A stretch of DNA of 64,000 nt from CADEDV01 sp964596345 (lineage in GTDB: Bacteria; Bacteroidota; Bacteroidia; Chitinophagales; Chitinophagaceae), in the NCBI GenBank assembly GCA_964596345.1, contig CAZQSZ010000001.1, positions 310,001 through 374,000 on the forward strand, read 5' to 3'. The translations under genes were made by a program, and so were the position numbers. Shown piece after piece: positions 1 through 8,253 of this stretch. The notes beneath the pieces are model-generated. The model did no database searches. It was given only the letters and a program-made list of their open reading frames with translations, and was not told where the DNA came from. How positions within the stretch are numbered: the stretch's first letter is position 1; each line of letters begins with the position of its first letter.

Positions 1-2
1 CA

Positions 3-362
3 TTGCTGGATAGTTTTGATGAAGGATTTGGAAATGACCGGAAAGCCAACAATAAGCCGGAAAAGAAAGATCCGAATATGTTTGCCCTGGCGGCATTGGT
101 ATTCGGAGCCGCCGGTTTATTATTATCCCTGCTGAATAATCATAAAGCAGGCGGTGCCGGTGCTTTACTGACCGGTGTGGTTGCCGGCCTTGCTTTGATT
201 GGGATGATGATGGATATTAAAGATGATCTCGGGAAGGAAACCATGAGTAAAGACCCCAATATTTCCATCAGTGTGGAATTTACAGCATGGTTCTATTTAA
301 CAGTAGTATTGTTTCTGCTCGCTGCTTTCTTTGGGTATAAACGGATAAAAGAGGGAAAGTAA
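3..362 (+). CDS. Small membrane protein, probably 5'-truncated by the window edge
   Basis: The reading frame is open to the left edge. The first possible start is a TTG at base 3, so the true start may lie outside the window. The visible 119 residues have a charged head followed by three hydrophobic segments (about residues 26-45, 51-70 and 93-110), a short polar stretch between the second and third, and a basic end. I do not recognise a family. The gene ends just before a strong bidirectional terminator and converges on pheS. It is best described as a small inner-membrane protein of unknown role. Confidence 0.6.
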   Translation: MLDSFDEGFGNDRKANNKPEKKDPNMFALAALVFGAAGLLLSLLNNHKAGGAGALLTGVVAGLALIGMMMDIKDDLGKETMSKDPNISISVEFTAWFYLTVVLFLLAAFFGYKRIKEGK

Positions 363-376
363 ATAAGTAATGAAAA

Positions 377-410
377 ATAAAAGCCGGTCAACTAACTGAC
401 CGGCTTTTAT
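377..410. terminator. Bidirectional rho-independent terminator
   Basis: A perfect 14-bp inverted repeat (377-390 with 397-410) has a 6-base loop. The stem is GC-rich near the loop (GCCGGTCA) and flanked by A-run and T-run on the two sides, so it can stop transcripts from both directions. It lies between the convergent ends of the small membrane protein and pheS. Confidence 0.9.
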
Positions 411-427
411 CATGTGCTGTCCTACAA

Positions 428-1459
428 TTATATCGCAGAGGTAAATTGTTTCAAAAAACGTACATCATTCTCACTGAACAACCGGATATCATTAATACCG
501 TATTTCAGCATCGCCGGTCTTTCAATACCCATACCAAAGGCAAAGCCGGAATATTTGTTGGGGTCAATACCGCAATTGGTCAATACATTCGGATGCACCA
601 TGCCGCAACCCAATATTTCCACCCAGCCGGTTTTCTTACAAATATTACAACCACTGCCGCCGCAGATAAAACAACTCACATCCATTTCTGCACTGGGCTC
701 GGTAAAGGGAAAATAAGAAGGACGGAAACGAACTTTTACATCCTTGCCATACATTTCTTTTACAAAGAAGTATAAGGTCTGCTTCAGGTCGGCGAAGGAA
801 ACATTTTCATCAATATATAAACCTTCCACCTGGTGAAAGAAGCAATGGCTTCTTGCACTGATGGTTTCGTTGCGATATACACGGCCCGGCATCAGCATCC
901 GGATCGGCAAATTGCCTTTTTCCATTTCCCGTATCTGCACACTGCTGGTATGCGTACGCAACACCCAATCCGGGTTTTGCTGGATATAAAAGGTATCCTG
1001 CATATCACGGGCAGGATGATGAGGCGGTAAATTCAGGGCGCCGAAATTATGCCAGTCATCTTCGATCTCCGGCCCTTCGGCTACTGCAAAACCCAATCGC
1101 TGAAAAATAGAAACGATCTTGTTCCGCATCAGGGTGATCGGGTGACGGGAACCGATCGGCATCACATCGCCGGGTAAGGAGAGATCAATAGATGCTACTG
1201 TTGATGACTGCCCGTTCGCTGCTGCTTCTTTCAGCAGTTCAAATTTTGCTTCGGTGTATTGTTTGAATTCGTTCAGTAACTGGCCGGCTTCTTTTTTCTT
1301 TTCGGGAGCTACATTTTTCATCTCTCCCATGATCTCTTTCACGATGCCTTTGGTGCCCAGCCATTTGATACGGAATTCTTCCAGGGCTTTGGCATCGGCT
1401 GCCGCCGCATTGTCAATTTCACTTTTATACGCTTCGATCTTGTTCAGCAATTGTTCCAT
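428..1459 (-). CDS. pheS: Phenylalanine--tRNA ligase alpha subunit
   Basis: This is the catalytic alpha subunit of the heterotetrameric PheRS, which charges tRNA-Phe in the cytosol. The 343 residues begin with the expected helical arm (about 1-85). They then show class II synthetase motif 2 (residues 191-213, PGRVYRNETIS... FHQVEG) and motif 3 (309-318, GMGIERPAML). A CxxC-x4-CxxC cluster at C263, C266, C271 and C274 sits just before the GMVHPNVL stretch and may bind zinc, as in some other bacterial PheS. pheT is not next to it: upstream on the same strand is only a divergent four-helix-bundle gene, so alpha and beta subunits are encoded apart. Confidence 0.97.
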   Translation of the reverse strand: MEQLLNKIEAYKSEIDNAAAADAKALEEFRIKWLGTKGIVKEIMGEMKNVAPEKKKEAGQLLNEFKQYTEAKFELLKEAAANGQSSTVASIDLSLPGDVMPIGSRHPITLMRNKIVSIFQRLGFAVAEGPEIEDDWHNFGALNLPPHHPARDMQDTFYIQQNPDWVLRTHTSSVQIREMEKGNLPIRMLMPGRVYRNETISARSHCFFHQVEGLYIDENVSFADLKQTLYFFVKEMYGKDVKVRFRPSYFPFTEPSAEMDVSCFICGGSGCNICKKTGWVEILGCGMVHPNVLTNCGIDPNKYSGFAFGMGIERPAMLKYGINDIRLFSENDVRFLKQFTSAI

Positions 1460-1565
1460 CCTGCAAAGATAGGCTAAGAGCTCAAAAGAGGGAAAGGGGA
1501 GGGTATAGGAAAATAGAGAATAGAGAATGGGGAAGAAAAACGTAATTTTTAGGAAACTTTATACT

Positions 1566-1922
1566 ATGCTTCAACTGGCACACAAAAATCTTGAGGTTTA
1601 CAAAATTGCCTTGAACCTTGTGCAGGAGGTATATCTCCTGACACAGCAATTTCCCAAAGAGGAACAATTTGTTTTGGTTAGCCAGCTTCGCAGAGCTGCC
1701 ATATCCGTTTGCAGTAATCTTGCCGAAGGGTCTGCCCGGTTTTCAAAAGCCGAGAAGAAGCGATTTTATGAAATATCCAGGAGCTCCTTAGTTGAAGTGG
1801 ATACCCAGTTTGAGATATCATTGGTGCTGGAATATTTACAAAAAAATGAGATCAGTAAGTTGGAGAGTTATCTCGAATCTGTTTTTAAAATGATGAGCAA
1901 AATGATAGGAAATCTCCGGTAA
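1566..1922 (+). CDS. Four-helix-bundle protein (23S rRNA intervening-sequence protein family)
   Basis: The product is 118 residues from the ATG at 1566. An in-frame ATG 39 bases upstream would add a basic leader not seen in the family. The text LEVYKIALNLVQEVY near the start, then QLRRAAISVCSNLAEG and a serine/glutamate-rich helix, matches the family first found inside 23S rRNA intervening sequences and now known as stand-alone genes in many Bacteroidota. The fold is shared with Avd, the accessory protein of diversity-generating retroelements. No rRNA or reverse transcriptase gene is nearby. The molecular role is unknown; nucleic-acid binding is an inference from the family. Confidence 0.85.
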   Translation: MLQLAHKNLEVYKIALNLVQEVYLLTQQFPKEEQFVLVSQLRRAAISVCSNLAEGSARFSKAEKKRFYEISRSSLVEVDTQFEISLVLEYLQKNEISKLESYLESVFKMMSKMIGNLR

Positions 1923-1972
1923 CAAGCGATAGCCCCCATTTTCCTCTTTCTATTTTCCACTATCTTGCATTC

Positions 1973-3109
1973 ATGTCAGACCACCTCAATATTTCCGATT
2001 TTTTAGACCCCGTCAATACCAGTGCTATCTCGCAGGATGAAGGCTATAAAGATGGCCAGCTGGGAAAGGTCATTGCCGTGTATGAAGAGGAATTTCCTGA
2101 ACTGGATGAAGTACAGTTGGTGATCGTGGGTTGCGGCGAACAAAGAGGCAGCGGGCTGATACATGGACATAGCAATGCCCCCGATGTGATCCGCCGGCAT
2201 TTTTATAACTTGTTTTACTGGCATACGGATATTAAAATAGCGGATATCGGCAATATCAAAGCGGGTTCTTTATATACGGATTCATATGCAGCCCTCAAAA
2301 CCGTGACCGCCGAATTAATGAATGACGGAAAAACAGTGATTATCCTGGGTGGCTCGCATGATCTTACTTTATCACAGTATCATGCGTATGACAGCAATAA
2401 ACGGTCCATTGAAGCCAGTTGCGTGGATGCACTCATTGACCTGAATATTGATTCCCCGTTCCGCCACGAAAACTTCCTGATGGAAATGCTGACCGGTGAA
2501 CCCAATTATATCCGGCATTATAATCATATCGGCTTTCAGAGTTATTTTGTTCACCCGCGGATGCTGGAAACGATGGATAAACTCCGCTTTGATTGTTACC
2601 GGGTCGGCCATGTCAAAGAAAGTATTGATGAAATGGAGCCGGTGATCCGTAACAGTAATCTTTTCTCTTTTGATATATCAGCAATTGCCAGTGCCTATGC
2701 GCCGTCCAATTCCATTTCACCCAATGGTTTCAATGGAGAAGAAGCCTGTGTTCTGCTGCGCTATGCGGGCATGAGCCCGAATGTGAACAGTATCGGTATC
2801 TATGGATACAATGTGCAGCATGATAAAGATGAACTGACGGCTAAACAGATCAGCCATATGCTCTGGTATATACTCGATGGTCGCAGCCGTGGCCGGAGAG
2901 AAGCCTCGCTGGATGAAAAAGATTCTTTCAACGAATACCATATGGCTTTTGCCGAAGTGGAAACCGTTTTTTTACAAAGCAAGAAAACAGGCCGCTGGTG
3001 GATGCAGCTACCCGATAAAAAATTTATTGCCTGCAGCTACAAAGATTACCTGCTCGCCAGCAGCAACGAGATACCCGAAAGATGGTTGAGGGCACAGGAG
3101 AGGAGTTAG
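1973..3109 (+). CDS. Arginase/formimidoylglutamase-fold protein with degenerate metal site
   Basis: The 378-residue protein has the ureohydrolase layout, but the three manganese-binding signatures are altered. Where GGDHS is expected there is GGSHD (126-130), which keeps the histidine. Where DAHxD is expected there is DLNID (156-160), with His replaced by Asn. Where SxDxDxxDP is expected there is SFDISAIA (232-239), which keeps only the first Asp. Family knowledge: Bacteroidota carry a divergent branch annotated as formimidoylglutamase. Inference: it is either inactive as a hydrolase or uses a changed metal site. It starts at an ATG after a 50-base gap behind the four-helix-bundle gene. No histidine-degradation genes are adjacent. 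Confidence 0.8.
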   Translation: MSDHLNISDFLDPVNTSAISQDEGYKDGQLGKVIAVYEEEFPELDEVQLVIVGCGEQRGSGLIHGHSNAPDVIRRHFYNLFYWHTDIKIADIGNIKAGSLYTDSYAALKTVTAELMNDGKTVIILGGSHDLTLSQYHAYDSNKRSIEASCVDALIDLNIDSPFRHENFLMEMLTGEPNYIRHYNHIGFQSYFVHPRMLETMDKLRFDCYRVGHVKESIDEMEPVIRNSNLFSFDISAIASAYAPSNSISPNGFNGEEACVLLRYAGMSPNVNSIGIYGYNVQHDKDELTAKQISHMLWYILDGRSRGRREASLDEKDSFNEYHMAFAEVETVFLQSKKTGRWWMQLPDKKFIACSYKDYLLASSNEIPERWLRAQERS

Positions 3110-3110
3110 G

Positions 3111-3206
3111 CCTCCCCAACCCCTCCGCAGGAGGGGCTTAAAATCCAACACCTATTTTCACTGCATATTCAACATTAATGTAACTTCAGATTCTCCCCTT
3201 TAGGGG
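3111..3206. repeat. Two short intergenic hairpins of a C-rich/G-rich type
   Basis: Between two same-strand genes lie a perfect 7-bp stem with 3-base loop (CCCCTCC 3120-3126, GGAGGGG 3130-3136) and a 5-bp stem (3195-3199 with 3202-3206). Neither is followed by a T-run, so they are poor terminators. I recognise CCCCTCC-GGAGGGG motifs as frequent intergenic elements in Bacteroidota genomes, but copy number cannot be judged from one window. Confidence 0.4.
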
Positions 3207-3232
3207 CATCAGGAAACTTCAACAATAAAACT

Positions 3233-4282
3233 ATGGCTGGGGGCATTAAAACCGGTATCTGTTCTTACGGCATGAGTGGTAAATTATTTCATGCACCATT
3301 TATTCATGCCCACCCGGGCTATGAGTTGACGGCGATTGTGGAAAGGCATAACCAGGATTCAAAAGAGAGATACCCGGATGCCAAGCTGTATCGTTCCGTA
3401 GAAGAGCTCTGTGCAGATAAAGAACTACAGCTGATCGTGGTGAACACACCTACTCACCTGCATTATGAACAGGCAAAGCTGGTGCTCGAAGCAGGAAAGA
3501 ACATGGTGATCGAAAAACCCTTTACAGTTACCACCAAAGAAGCAGAAGCATTAACAGCCCTCGCAGAAAAGAATAAGCTATTCATCAGTGTGTACCAGAA
3601 CCGCCGTTACGATGGCGATTTCCGGGCCGTAAAAGAAGTATTGCAACAAGGATGGCTTGGTGAAATACGGGAAGCAGAAATAAGATATGACCGTTACCGC
3701 CCTTCCTATGGGGGCAAGCCGCATAAAGAAGGTGATATGCGGGGAGCCGGTATCATATATGACCTGAGTCCGCACCTCGTGGACCAGGCGATCCAGTTAT
3801 TCGGATTTCCCAAAGCATTATTTGCTGACCTGGTTAAAATGCGGGATGATGTGGCCGTACCCGATTATTTTGAATTGTTGTTTTATTATGACCGTTCAAG
3901 GGTGCGGTTAAAAGCCACCTGTATTGCCCGTGAATCAACCTATGCGTACACTATTCATGGCATGAAAGGGAGTTTCCTGCAACAGCGTTCTGATATGCAG
4001 GAACAGCAATTACAGGCCGGTACCAAACCGTCGCTGGAAAGCTGGTGCCCCGCACCGGCAGCACCGGATGGCTTATTGCATACCGAAATAAACGGGGAAC
4101 TAATCCGGAAAGAAACGATGTCAACACCCGGTAACTATATGGGCTATTATGATGATGTATACAAAGCACTCACCGGCCAGGGTCCCAACCCGGTTCCGCC
4201 AGCTGATGGGATAAATAATATGCGGATCATTGATGCGGCACTGGAAAGTATGGCGTCTAAGAAAATCATTCAACTGCAATAG
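3233..4282 (+). CDS. Gfo/Idh/MocA family NAD(P)-dependent oxidoreductase
   Basis: The 349-residue protein has an N-terminal Rossmann domain (about 1-120). It starts with a GICSYGMSG nucleotide-binding loop and contains the family signature EKPFTVT around residue 94. The C-terminal alpha/beta dehydrogenase domain includes the DLSPHLVDQ segment (about residue 180), whose histidine is usually catalytic. Such enzymes oxidise or reduce sugars, inositols or related polyols in the cytosol; the substrate cannot be read from the sequence. It is followed after 7 bases by the PBP4-type gene, so the two may share a transcript, though they have no obvious common pathway. Confidence 0.9.
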   Translation: MAGGIKTGICSYGMSGKLFHAPFIHAHPGYELTAIVERHNQDSKERYPDAKLYRSVEELCADKELQLIVVNTPTHLHYEQAKLVLEAGKNMVIEKPFTVTTKEAEALTALAEKNKLFISVYQNRRYDGDFRAVKEVLQQGWLGEIREAEIRYDRYRPSYGGKPHKEGDMRGAGIIYDLSPHLVDQAIQLFGFPKALFADLVKMRDDVAVPDYFELLFYYDRSRVRLKATCIARESTYAYTIHGMKGSFLQQRSDMQEQQLQAGTKPSLESWCPAPAAPDGLLHTEINGELIRKETMSTPGNYMGYYDDVYKALTGQGPNPVPPADGINNMRIIDAALESMASKKIIQLQ

Positions 4283-4289
4283 TGAAGCT

Positions 4290-5729
4290 ATGACCGGATT
4301 GAAACGATATGCAGTGTACCTCGTACTTCTTGCTTCATACCTGTTCGCTTCCTGCGGGGTGCAGCAACAACTGTCCCGTTCGGCCAAAGAAACCGTGCTT
4401 CAGCAGCCGGCTTTCAAAGCGGCCCATACCGGCATCAGCATTTACGAACCGGCCACCGGTAAATACTGGTTCAATTACCAGGGCGATAAATATTTTGTAC
4501 CGGCCAGTAATACTAAAATTCCCACCTGTTATGCAGCGATGAAATATTTGGGGGATAGTTTGGTGGGGTTGAAATATTCCATACCCAAAGAAAAAGGGTA
4601 TAGTGACGATGTTATTCTTATTCGTCCGGCTGGTGATCCTACTTTTTTACATGAAGATTTTATAGAACAACCAACATTTGATTTTTTAAAAACCACTATC
4701 AGTCATAAGAAAAAGATTCTATTATACTACAACGATCAGGAGGTTGAAAAATGGGGAGCTGGATGGAGTTGGAATGATTATGAAGCAGCTTATATGGCTG
4801 AAAGAAATACATTTCCAGTATTGGGCAATGTTATCACAATTAGGTTAGAAAATAATCCAAGGAACATACTACTACCGAGGCGATTTAAAACTGGCAGCCA
4901 TTATTTTGATTCTCTTGTCAATACGGAATTCACAAGTCTCTTAATAGGAGTAAACCCAGAATTCATAATTGGCAGAAGAATGGAAGAAAATAGCTTTGTT
5001 TTAAAGCCTAGTACACTAAGATTTTCGAAACAGACAATTCCTTTTATTACAGGAGAACGATTCGACCCAACAGTGAGGTATATTTTAGAAGACACTTTAA
5101 AAGTAAAGCTCAATTTTTTTTACAAAGGGTATAATAATAACTTTTTATGGGGTGATAGAGCACCTGGTAGCATAATCTGGGATTCAACTACAATAAATAC
5201 ATGGTTTAATGTTTATTCCCAACCCACCGACTCTCTCCTAAAACCCATGATGCACCGCAGCGATAATTTTTTTGCGGAGCAAAGCTTATTAATGGTGAGC
5301 AATGAACTGTTGGGGGTAATGAATGATGAAAAGATCATTGACACGTTATTAAAAACGGATTTTAAAGATCTGCCGCAAAAACCCCGCTGGGCCGATGGCT
5401 CCGGGCTGAGCCGCTATAACCTGTTTACCCCGCAGGACATGGTAGCCATCCTTAATAAGATGAAGAACGAATTTGGGATGGACCGGATCAAAGAAATTTT
5501 CCCAACCGGCGGAGAAGGAACGATCAGCAGCTATTATAAACAGGATGCCGGGTTTATCTATGGGAAGACCGGCACTTTATCCGGCGTGGTGGCTTTCAGC
5601 GGCTTTTTATATACGAAGAAAGGCAAGCTCCTTATTTTTTCTACACTGGTTAATAATCACAATGACTCGGCGACTGATGTGAGACGGGCTATTGAAAACT
5701 TCTTACAGGGAATCCGCTCCAACTATTAG
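4290..5729 (+). CDS. dacB: D-alanyl-D-alanine carboxypeptidase/endopeptidase, PBP4 (peptidase S13) lipoprotein
   Basis: I choose the ATG at 4290 because it yields a lipoprotein signal ending FASC (Cys22); a longer frame from 4230 would run into the upstream gene. The 479-residue product carries the three penicillin-binding motifs: SNTK at 73-76 (nucleophile and lysine), SDN near 323 and KTG near 426. It should trim or cleave peptidoglycan peptides in the periplasm. The two ends match the S13 family well, while the middle (about residues 90-315) is divergent and encoded by strikingly AT-rich DNA. Hand counts give 17 G/C of 60 at 4801-4860 against 32 of 60 at both 4321-4380 and 5401-5460. The frame stays open throughout. 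Confidence 0.9.
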   Translation: MTGLKRYAVYLVLLASYLFASCGVQQQLSRSAKETVLQQPAFKAAHTGISIYEPATGKYWFNYQGDKYFVPASNTKIPTCYAAMKYLGDSLVGLKYSIPKEKGYSDDVILIRPAGDPTFLHEDFIEQPTFDFLKTTISHKKKILLYYNDQEVEKWGAGWSWNDYEAAYMAERNTFPVLGNVITIRLENNPRNILLPRRFKTGSHYFDSLVNTEFTSLLIGVNPEFIIGRRMEENSFVLKPSTLRFSKQTIPFITGERFDPTVRYILEDTLKVKLNFFYKGYNNNFLWGDRAPGSIIWDSTTINTWFNVYSQPTDSLLKPMMHRSDNFFAEQSLLMVSNELLGVMNDEKIIDTLLKTDFKDLPQKPRWADGSGLSRYNLFTPQDMVAILNKMKNEFGMDRIKEIFPTGGEGTISSYYKQDAGFIYGKTGTLSGVVAFSGFLYTKKGKLLIFSTLVNNHNDSATDVRRAIENFLQGIRSNY

Positions 5730-5792
5730 GGTTCTAAAGTCCCGCGGGGCCTGCCGGTAGGCGAGATTTAGGGGGCCAACCACCAATTATTT

Positions 5793-5821
5793 TTTGAGAT
5801 TTACCCAACCCTTTTGTTTTG
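5793..5821 (+). promoter_or_regulatory. Possible Bacteroidota-type promoter
   Basis: TTTG at 5793-5796 and TTGTTTTG at 5814-5821 are separated by 17 bases and resemble the Bacteroidota -33 (TTTG) and -7 (TAnnTTTG) elements, with one mismatch in the -7 element. The predicted transcript would start about 60 bases before the ATG at 5888. Confidence 0.3.
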
Positions 5822-5887
5822 CGGGTAGTATATCAAACAAATAATGCAGCCCTGGGGGCCCGTAACCTTAACCATAAAAACTTTCGT

Positions 5888-7642
5888 ATGAAAAAACTAG
5901 TCCTTGCTTTTACACTTGCCTTTATAGCCATTCTGTCTTTTCAATGCCAGAAAGAGGCAGGCTTTATGGGCAATCAATTCAATACAGATGAAACGGTGAC
6001 TGCGACCGTGCAGGGAAATATCCTGGATGAGAATGGTCAGCCTGCTGCCGGCGTTGCCATCCGGGTAGGCACTAAGGCCACGATCACGGATGCCAAGGGA
6101 TTTTTCCGTATTCCCAAAGCAACGCTGAATAAAACCGCAGCTGTTGTTACAGCAGATAAAACCGGGTATTTTAAATCCTACCGCAGTTTTGTAGCCACCA
6201 CGGGTGCCAATAATATTTCTATTAAACTTATTAAGAAAACACTGGCCGGTACCATTGCTGCCACCGGTGGCGAAGTGGTGCTGGCGAATGGTGCTAAAGT
6301 TGCATTGCCTGCCAATGCCGTGGTGAAAGCAGCTGGCGGTAGCTATACTGGCGCCGTGAATGTGTACACAGCGTATATTGATCCGACCGCAGCGGATATC
6401 CGGGAAACCGTTCCGGGTTCCTTTATGGCGGATGATAAAAATAATAACCGGGTCACCCTGGCTTCTTATGGAATGATGGCTGTAGAGCTGGAATCAGCCG
6501 CTGGCGAAAAATTACAGATCGCAACAGGCAGTACGGCCACACTCACGATGCCAATTCCTGCATCTATACAATCCTCTGCACCAGCCAGCATCAGCCTTTG
6601 GTACGTGGATGAACAAACAGGTATCTGGAAAGAAGAAGGCACAGCTGCTAAAAACGGAACCCAGTATGTGGGACAGGTAAAACATTTTTCCTTCTGGAAT
6701 TGTGATGTGAGCATGCAGGCTGTTAATCTTTCTATGACTTTAAAAAATAATGAAGGCGGTGCATTGGTGCATGTACCTGTGCGGCTGACCCGTACCGGCT
6801 CCGGTCTTTTTTCACAATCCTATGGCTATACTGATTCATTAGGACAGGTAAGCGGCATGGTACCTGCGAACGAAGCTTTATTATTAGAAGTGCTGGATCC
6901 TTGTCATAACCCGGTCTTTTCTCAAAACATCGGTCCGTTTTCCCAGAATACTAACCTGGGTGTGATCACGGTCACTAATACCGGCACATCATTGGTAACG
7001 ATCAAAGGAACATTGCTGAATTGCAGCGGATCACCAGTTACGAATGGATCAGCTATTGTTTCTATCGGCAACAGTGCCAGCTATGTGAATGTGAACAGCA
7101 GCGGCCAGTTTACTTTATCGTTCACTACCTGCTCCTCCACACCAAACACCTGCACAGTGACAGGCGTGGATAATGCCACACAGCAGCAGGGTACCGTTTC
7201 AAATATTACGATCGTTTCGCCGGTTACCAATACGGGTAATATAGTTGCCTGCGGCACATCATCGGTACAATTCATTAATTATACACTGAATGGTACCAAC
7301 TTTAGTATCACCAGTGCTGCCAGTGATTCATTATACATGTGGACGGCACAACAGGGGGCCACGCCATTTACCACATCAGCAGGTGGCTGGAGTATCAGTA
7401 ACAATGGTTCTATCAATTTTAGTTTCAGCGGTCCGCAGGCTGCAGGAGTTTACCCGGCCAGCAGGTTGTCGGTGAATAATTTTCAAAATCCTTTCCTGGT
7501 GCAGCCATTCAATATAACAGTTACCAATTTCCCATTGGCAGCAGGTGGTTTTTATGAAGGAAGTTTTGGCGGACAGTTCAGGGATTCAGCAACAGGGTCA
7601 CCTTTGCAAACGATAAACGGAACCTTCAGGGTGCGACGATAA
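5888..7642 (+). CDS. Large lipoprotein with carboxypeptidase-regulatory-like domain
   Basis: From the ATG at 5888 the product is 584 residues, beginning with a signal peptide that ends at a cysteine near residue 20 (LSFQC), a likely lipidation site. A carboxypeptidase-regulatory-like beta-sandwich follows (GNILDENGQPAAGVAIRVG, about residues 42-115). A segment resembling cell-surface proteins with repeated beta-sandwich modules then runs to the C-terminus, with SFWNCDV and a second CNPVF region rich in Ser, Thr and Gly. There is no recognisable T9SS sorting tail and no enzyme motif. It is probably an outer-membrane-anchored structural or binding protein. An in-frame ATG-less extension upstream is rejected because the signal peptide starts here. 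The next gene on the strand is the ECF sigma factor. Confidence 0.75.
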   Translation: MKKLVLAFTLAFIAILSFQCQKEAGFMGNQFNTDETVTATVQGNILDENGQPAAGVAIRVGTKATITDAKGFFRIPKATLNKTAAVVTADKTGYFKSYRSFVATTGANNISIKLIKKTLAGTIAATGGEVVLANGAKVALPANAVVKAAGGSYTGAVNVYTAYIDPTAADIRETVPGSFMADDKNNNRVTLASYGMMAVELESAAGEKLQIATGSTATLTMPIPASIQSSAPASISLWYVDEQTGIWKEEGTAAKNGTQYVGQVKHFSFWNCDVSMQAVNLSMTLKNNEGGALVHVPVRLTRTGSGLFSQSYGYTDSLGQVSGMVPANEALLLEVLDPCHNPVFSQNIGPFSQNTNLGVITVTNTGTSLVTIKGTLLNCSGSPVTNGSAIVSIGNSASYVNVNSSGQFTLSFTTCSSTPNTCTVTGVDNATQQQGTVSNITIVSPVTNTGNIVACGTSSVQFINYTLNGTNFSITSAASDSLYMWTAQQGATPFTTSAGGWSISNNGSINFSFSGPQAAGVYPASRLSVNNFQNPFLVQPFNITVTNFPLAAGGFYEGSFGGQFRDSATGSPLQTINGTFRVRR

Positions 7643-7704
7643 ATAATGCGGTGATGCCGGAAGATTTTTACTCCCGGTATCACCGAACTTTCGAATTTTG
7701 ATTT

Positions 7705-8253
7705 ATTAAAGAACAGGAACTCACATATTCAATCATTGAAGGTTGTAAAAAAGGAGACCGGAAATCCCAGGAGCAGTTGTACCGCAGCTATTACAGGGGT
7801 ATGATGACGCTTTGCCTCCGGTATACTAAAAACGAAGCGGATGCGATGGAAGTGCTGAACACAGGTTTTTATAAAGTGTACAGGCATATCAACCGGTATG
7901 ATGCCGCTAAAGCAACTTTATATACATGGATCCGCACCATTATCATCAATAGTTGCCTGGACTATATTAAATCAAAACAAGGGCAACAAGTACGGGAAGA
8001 ACTGGATCAGGCGGCAGTGGAGCACTTGCCGCCTGATGTATTTATAAAAATGTCGGCAATGGATATTTTGCAATTAGTACGGCAACTGCCGCCGGCCACA
8101 CAAGCTGTATTCAACTTATATGTGATGGAAGGATATAACCATAAAGAGATCGGTCAACTGATGCGTATCAGTGATGGCACCAGCAAATGGCACCTGAGCG
8201 AGGCAAGAAAAATATTGCAACAATTAATTCATAAACAGGAAAGCGGTTCATGA
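7705..8253 (+). CDS. ECF RNA polymerase sigma factor with unusual start
   Basis: This is a sigma-70 ECF factor. Region 2 includes YRGMMTLCLRYTKNEADAMEV and YDAAKATLYTWIRTIIINSCLDY. Region 4 is a helix-turn-helix ending GYNHKEIGQLMRISDGTSKWHLSEARK. Family-like sequence (SIIEGCKKGDRKSQEQLYRSYY) continues upstream of the first TTG (7777), back to a stop codon at 7699. No ATG, GTG or TTG lies in that stretch; the first codons after the stop are TTT ATT AAA. I therefore place the start at the ATT at 7705, with low certainty; starting at 7777 would cut off the first helix of region 2. The stop overlaps the next gene's ATG (ATGA), which implies translational coupling to its likely anti-sigma partner. 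Confidence 0.85.
   Translation: MKEQELTYSIIEGCKKGDRKSQEQLYRSYYRGMMTLCLRYTKNEADAMEVLNTGFYKVYRHINRYDAAKATLYTWIRTIIINSCLDYIKSKQGQQVREELDQAAVEHLPPDVFIKMSAMDILQLVRQLPPATQAVFNLYVMEGYNHKEIGQLMRISDGTSKWHLSEARKILQQLIHKQESGS

Noticed and set aside
1482..1667. Minus-strand small frame over the four-helix-bundle gene
   Set aside because: It overlaps the real plus-strand gene and has no recognisable motif or sensible start context.
4230..4289. Longer start for the PBP4 gene
   Set aside because: It lies inside the upstream oxidoreductase gene and has no signal; a lipoprotein signal begins at 4290.
4560..5235. Frameshift or pseudogene in the AT-rich middle of dacB
   Set aside because: The frame is open and all three penicillin-binding motifs lie in order, so the gene looks intact.
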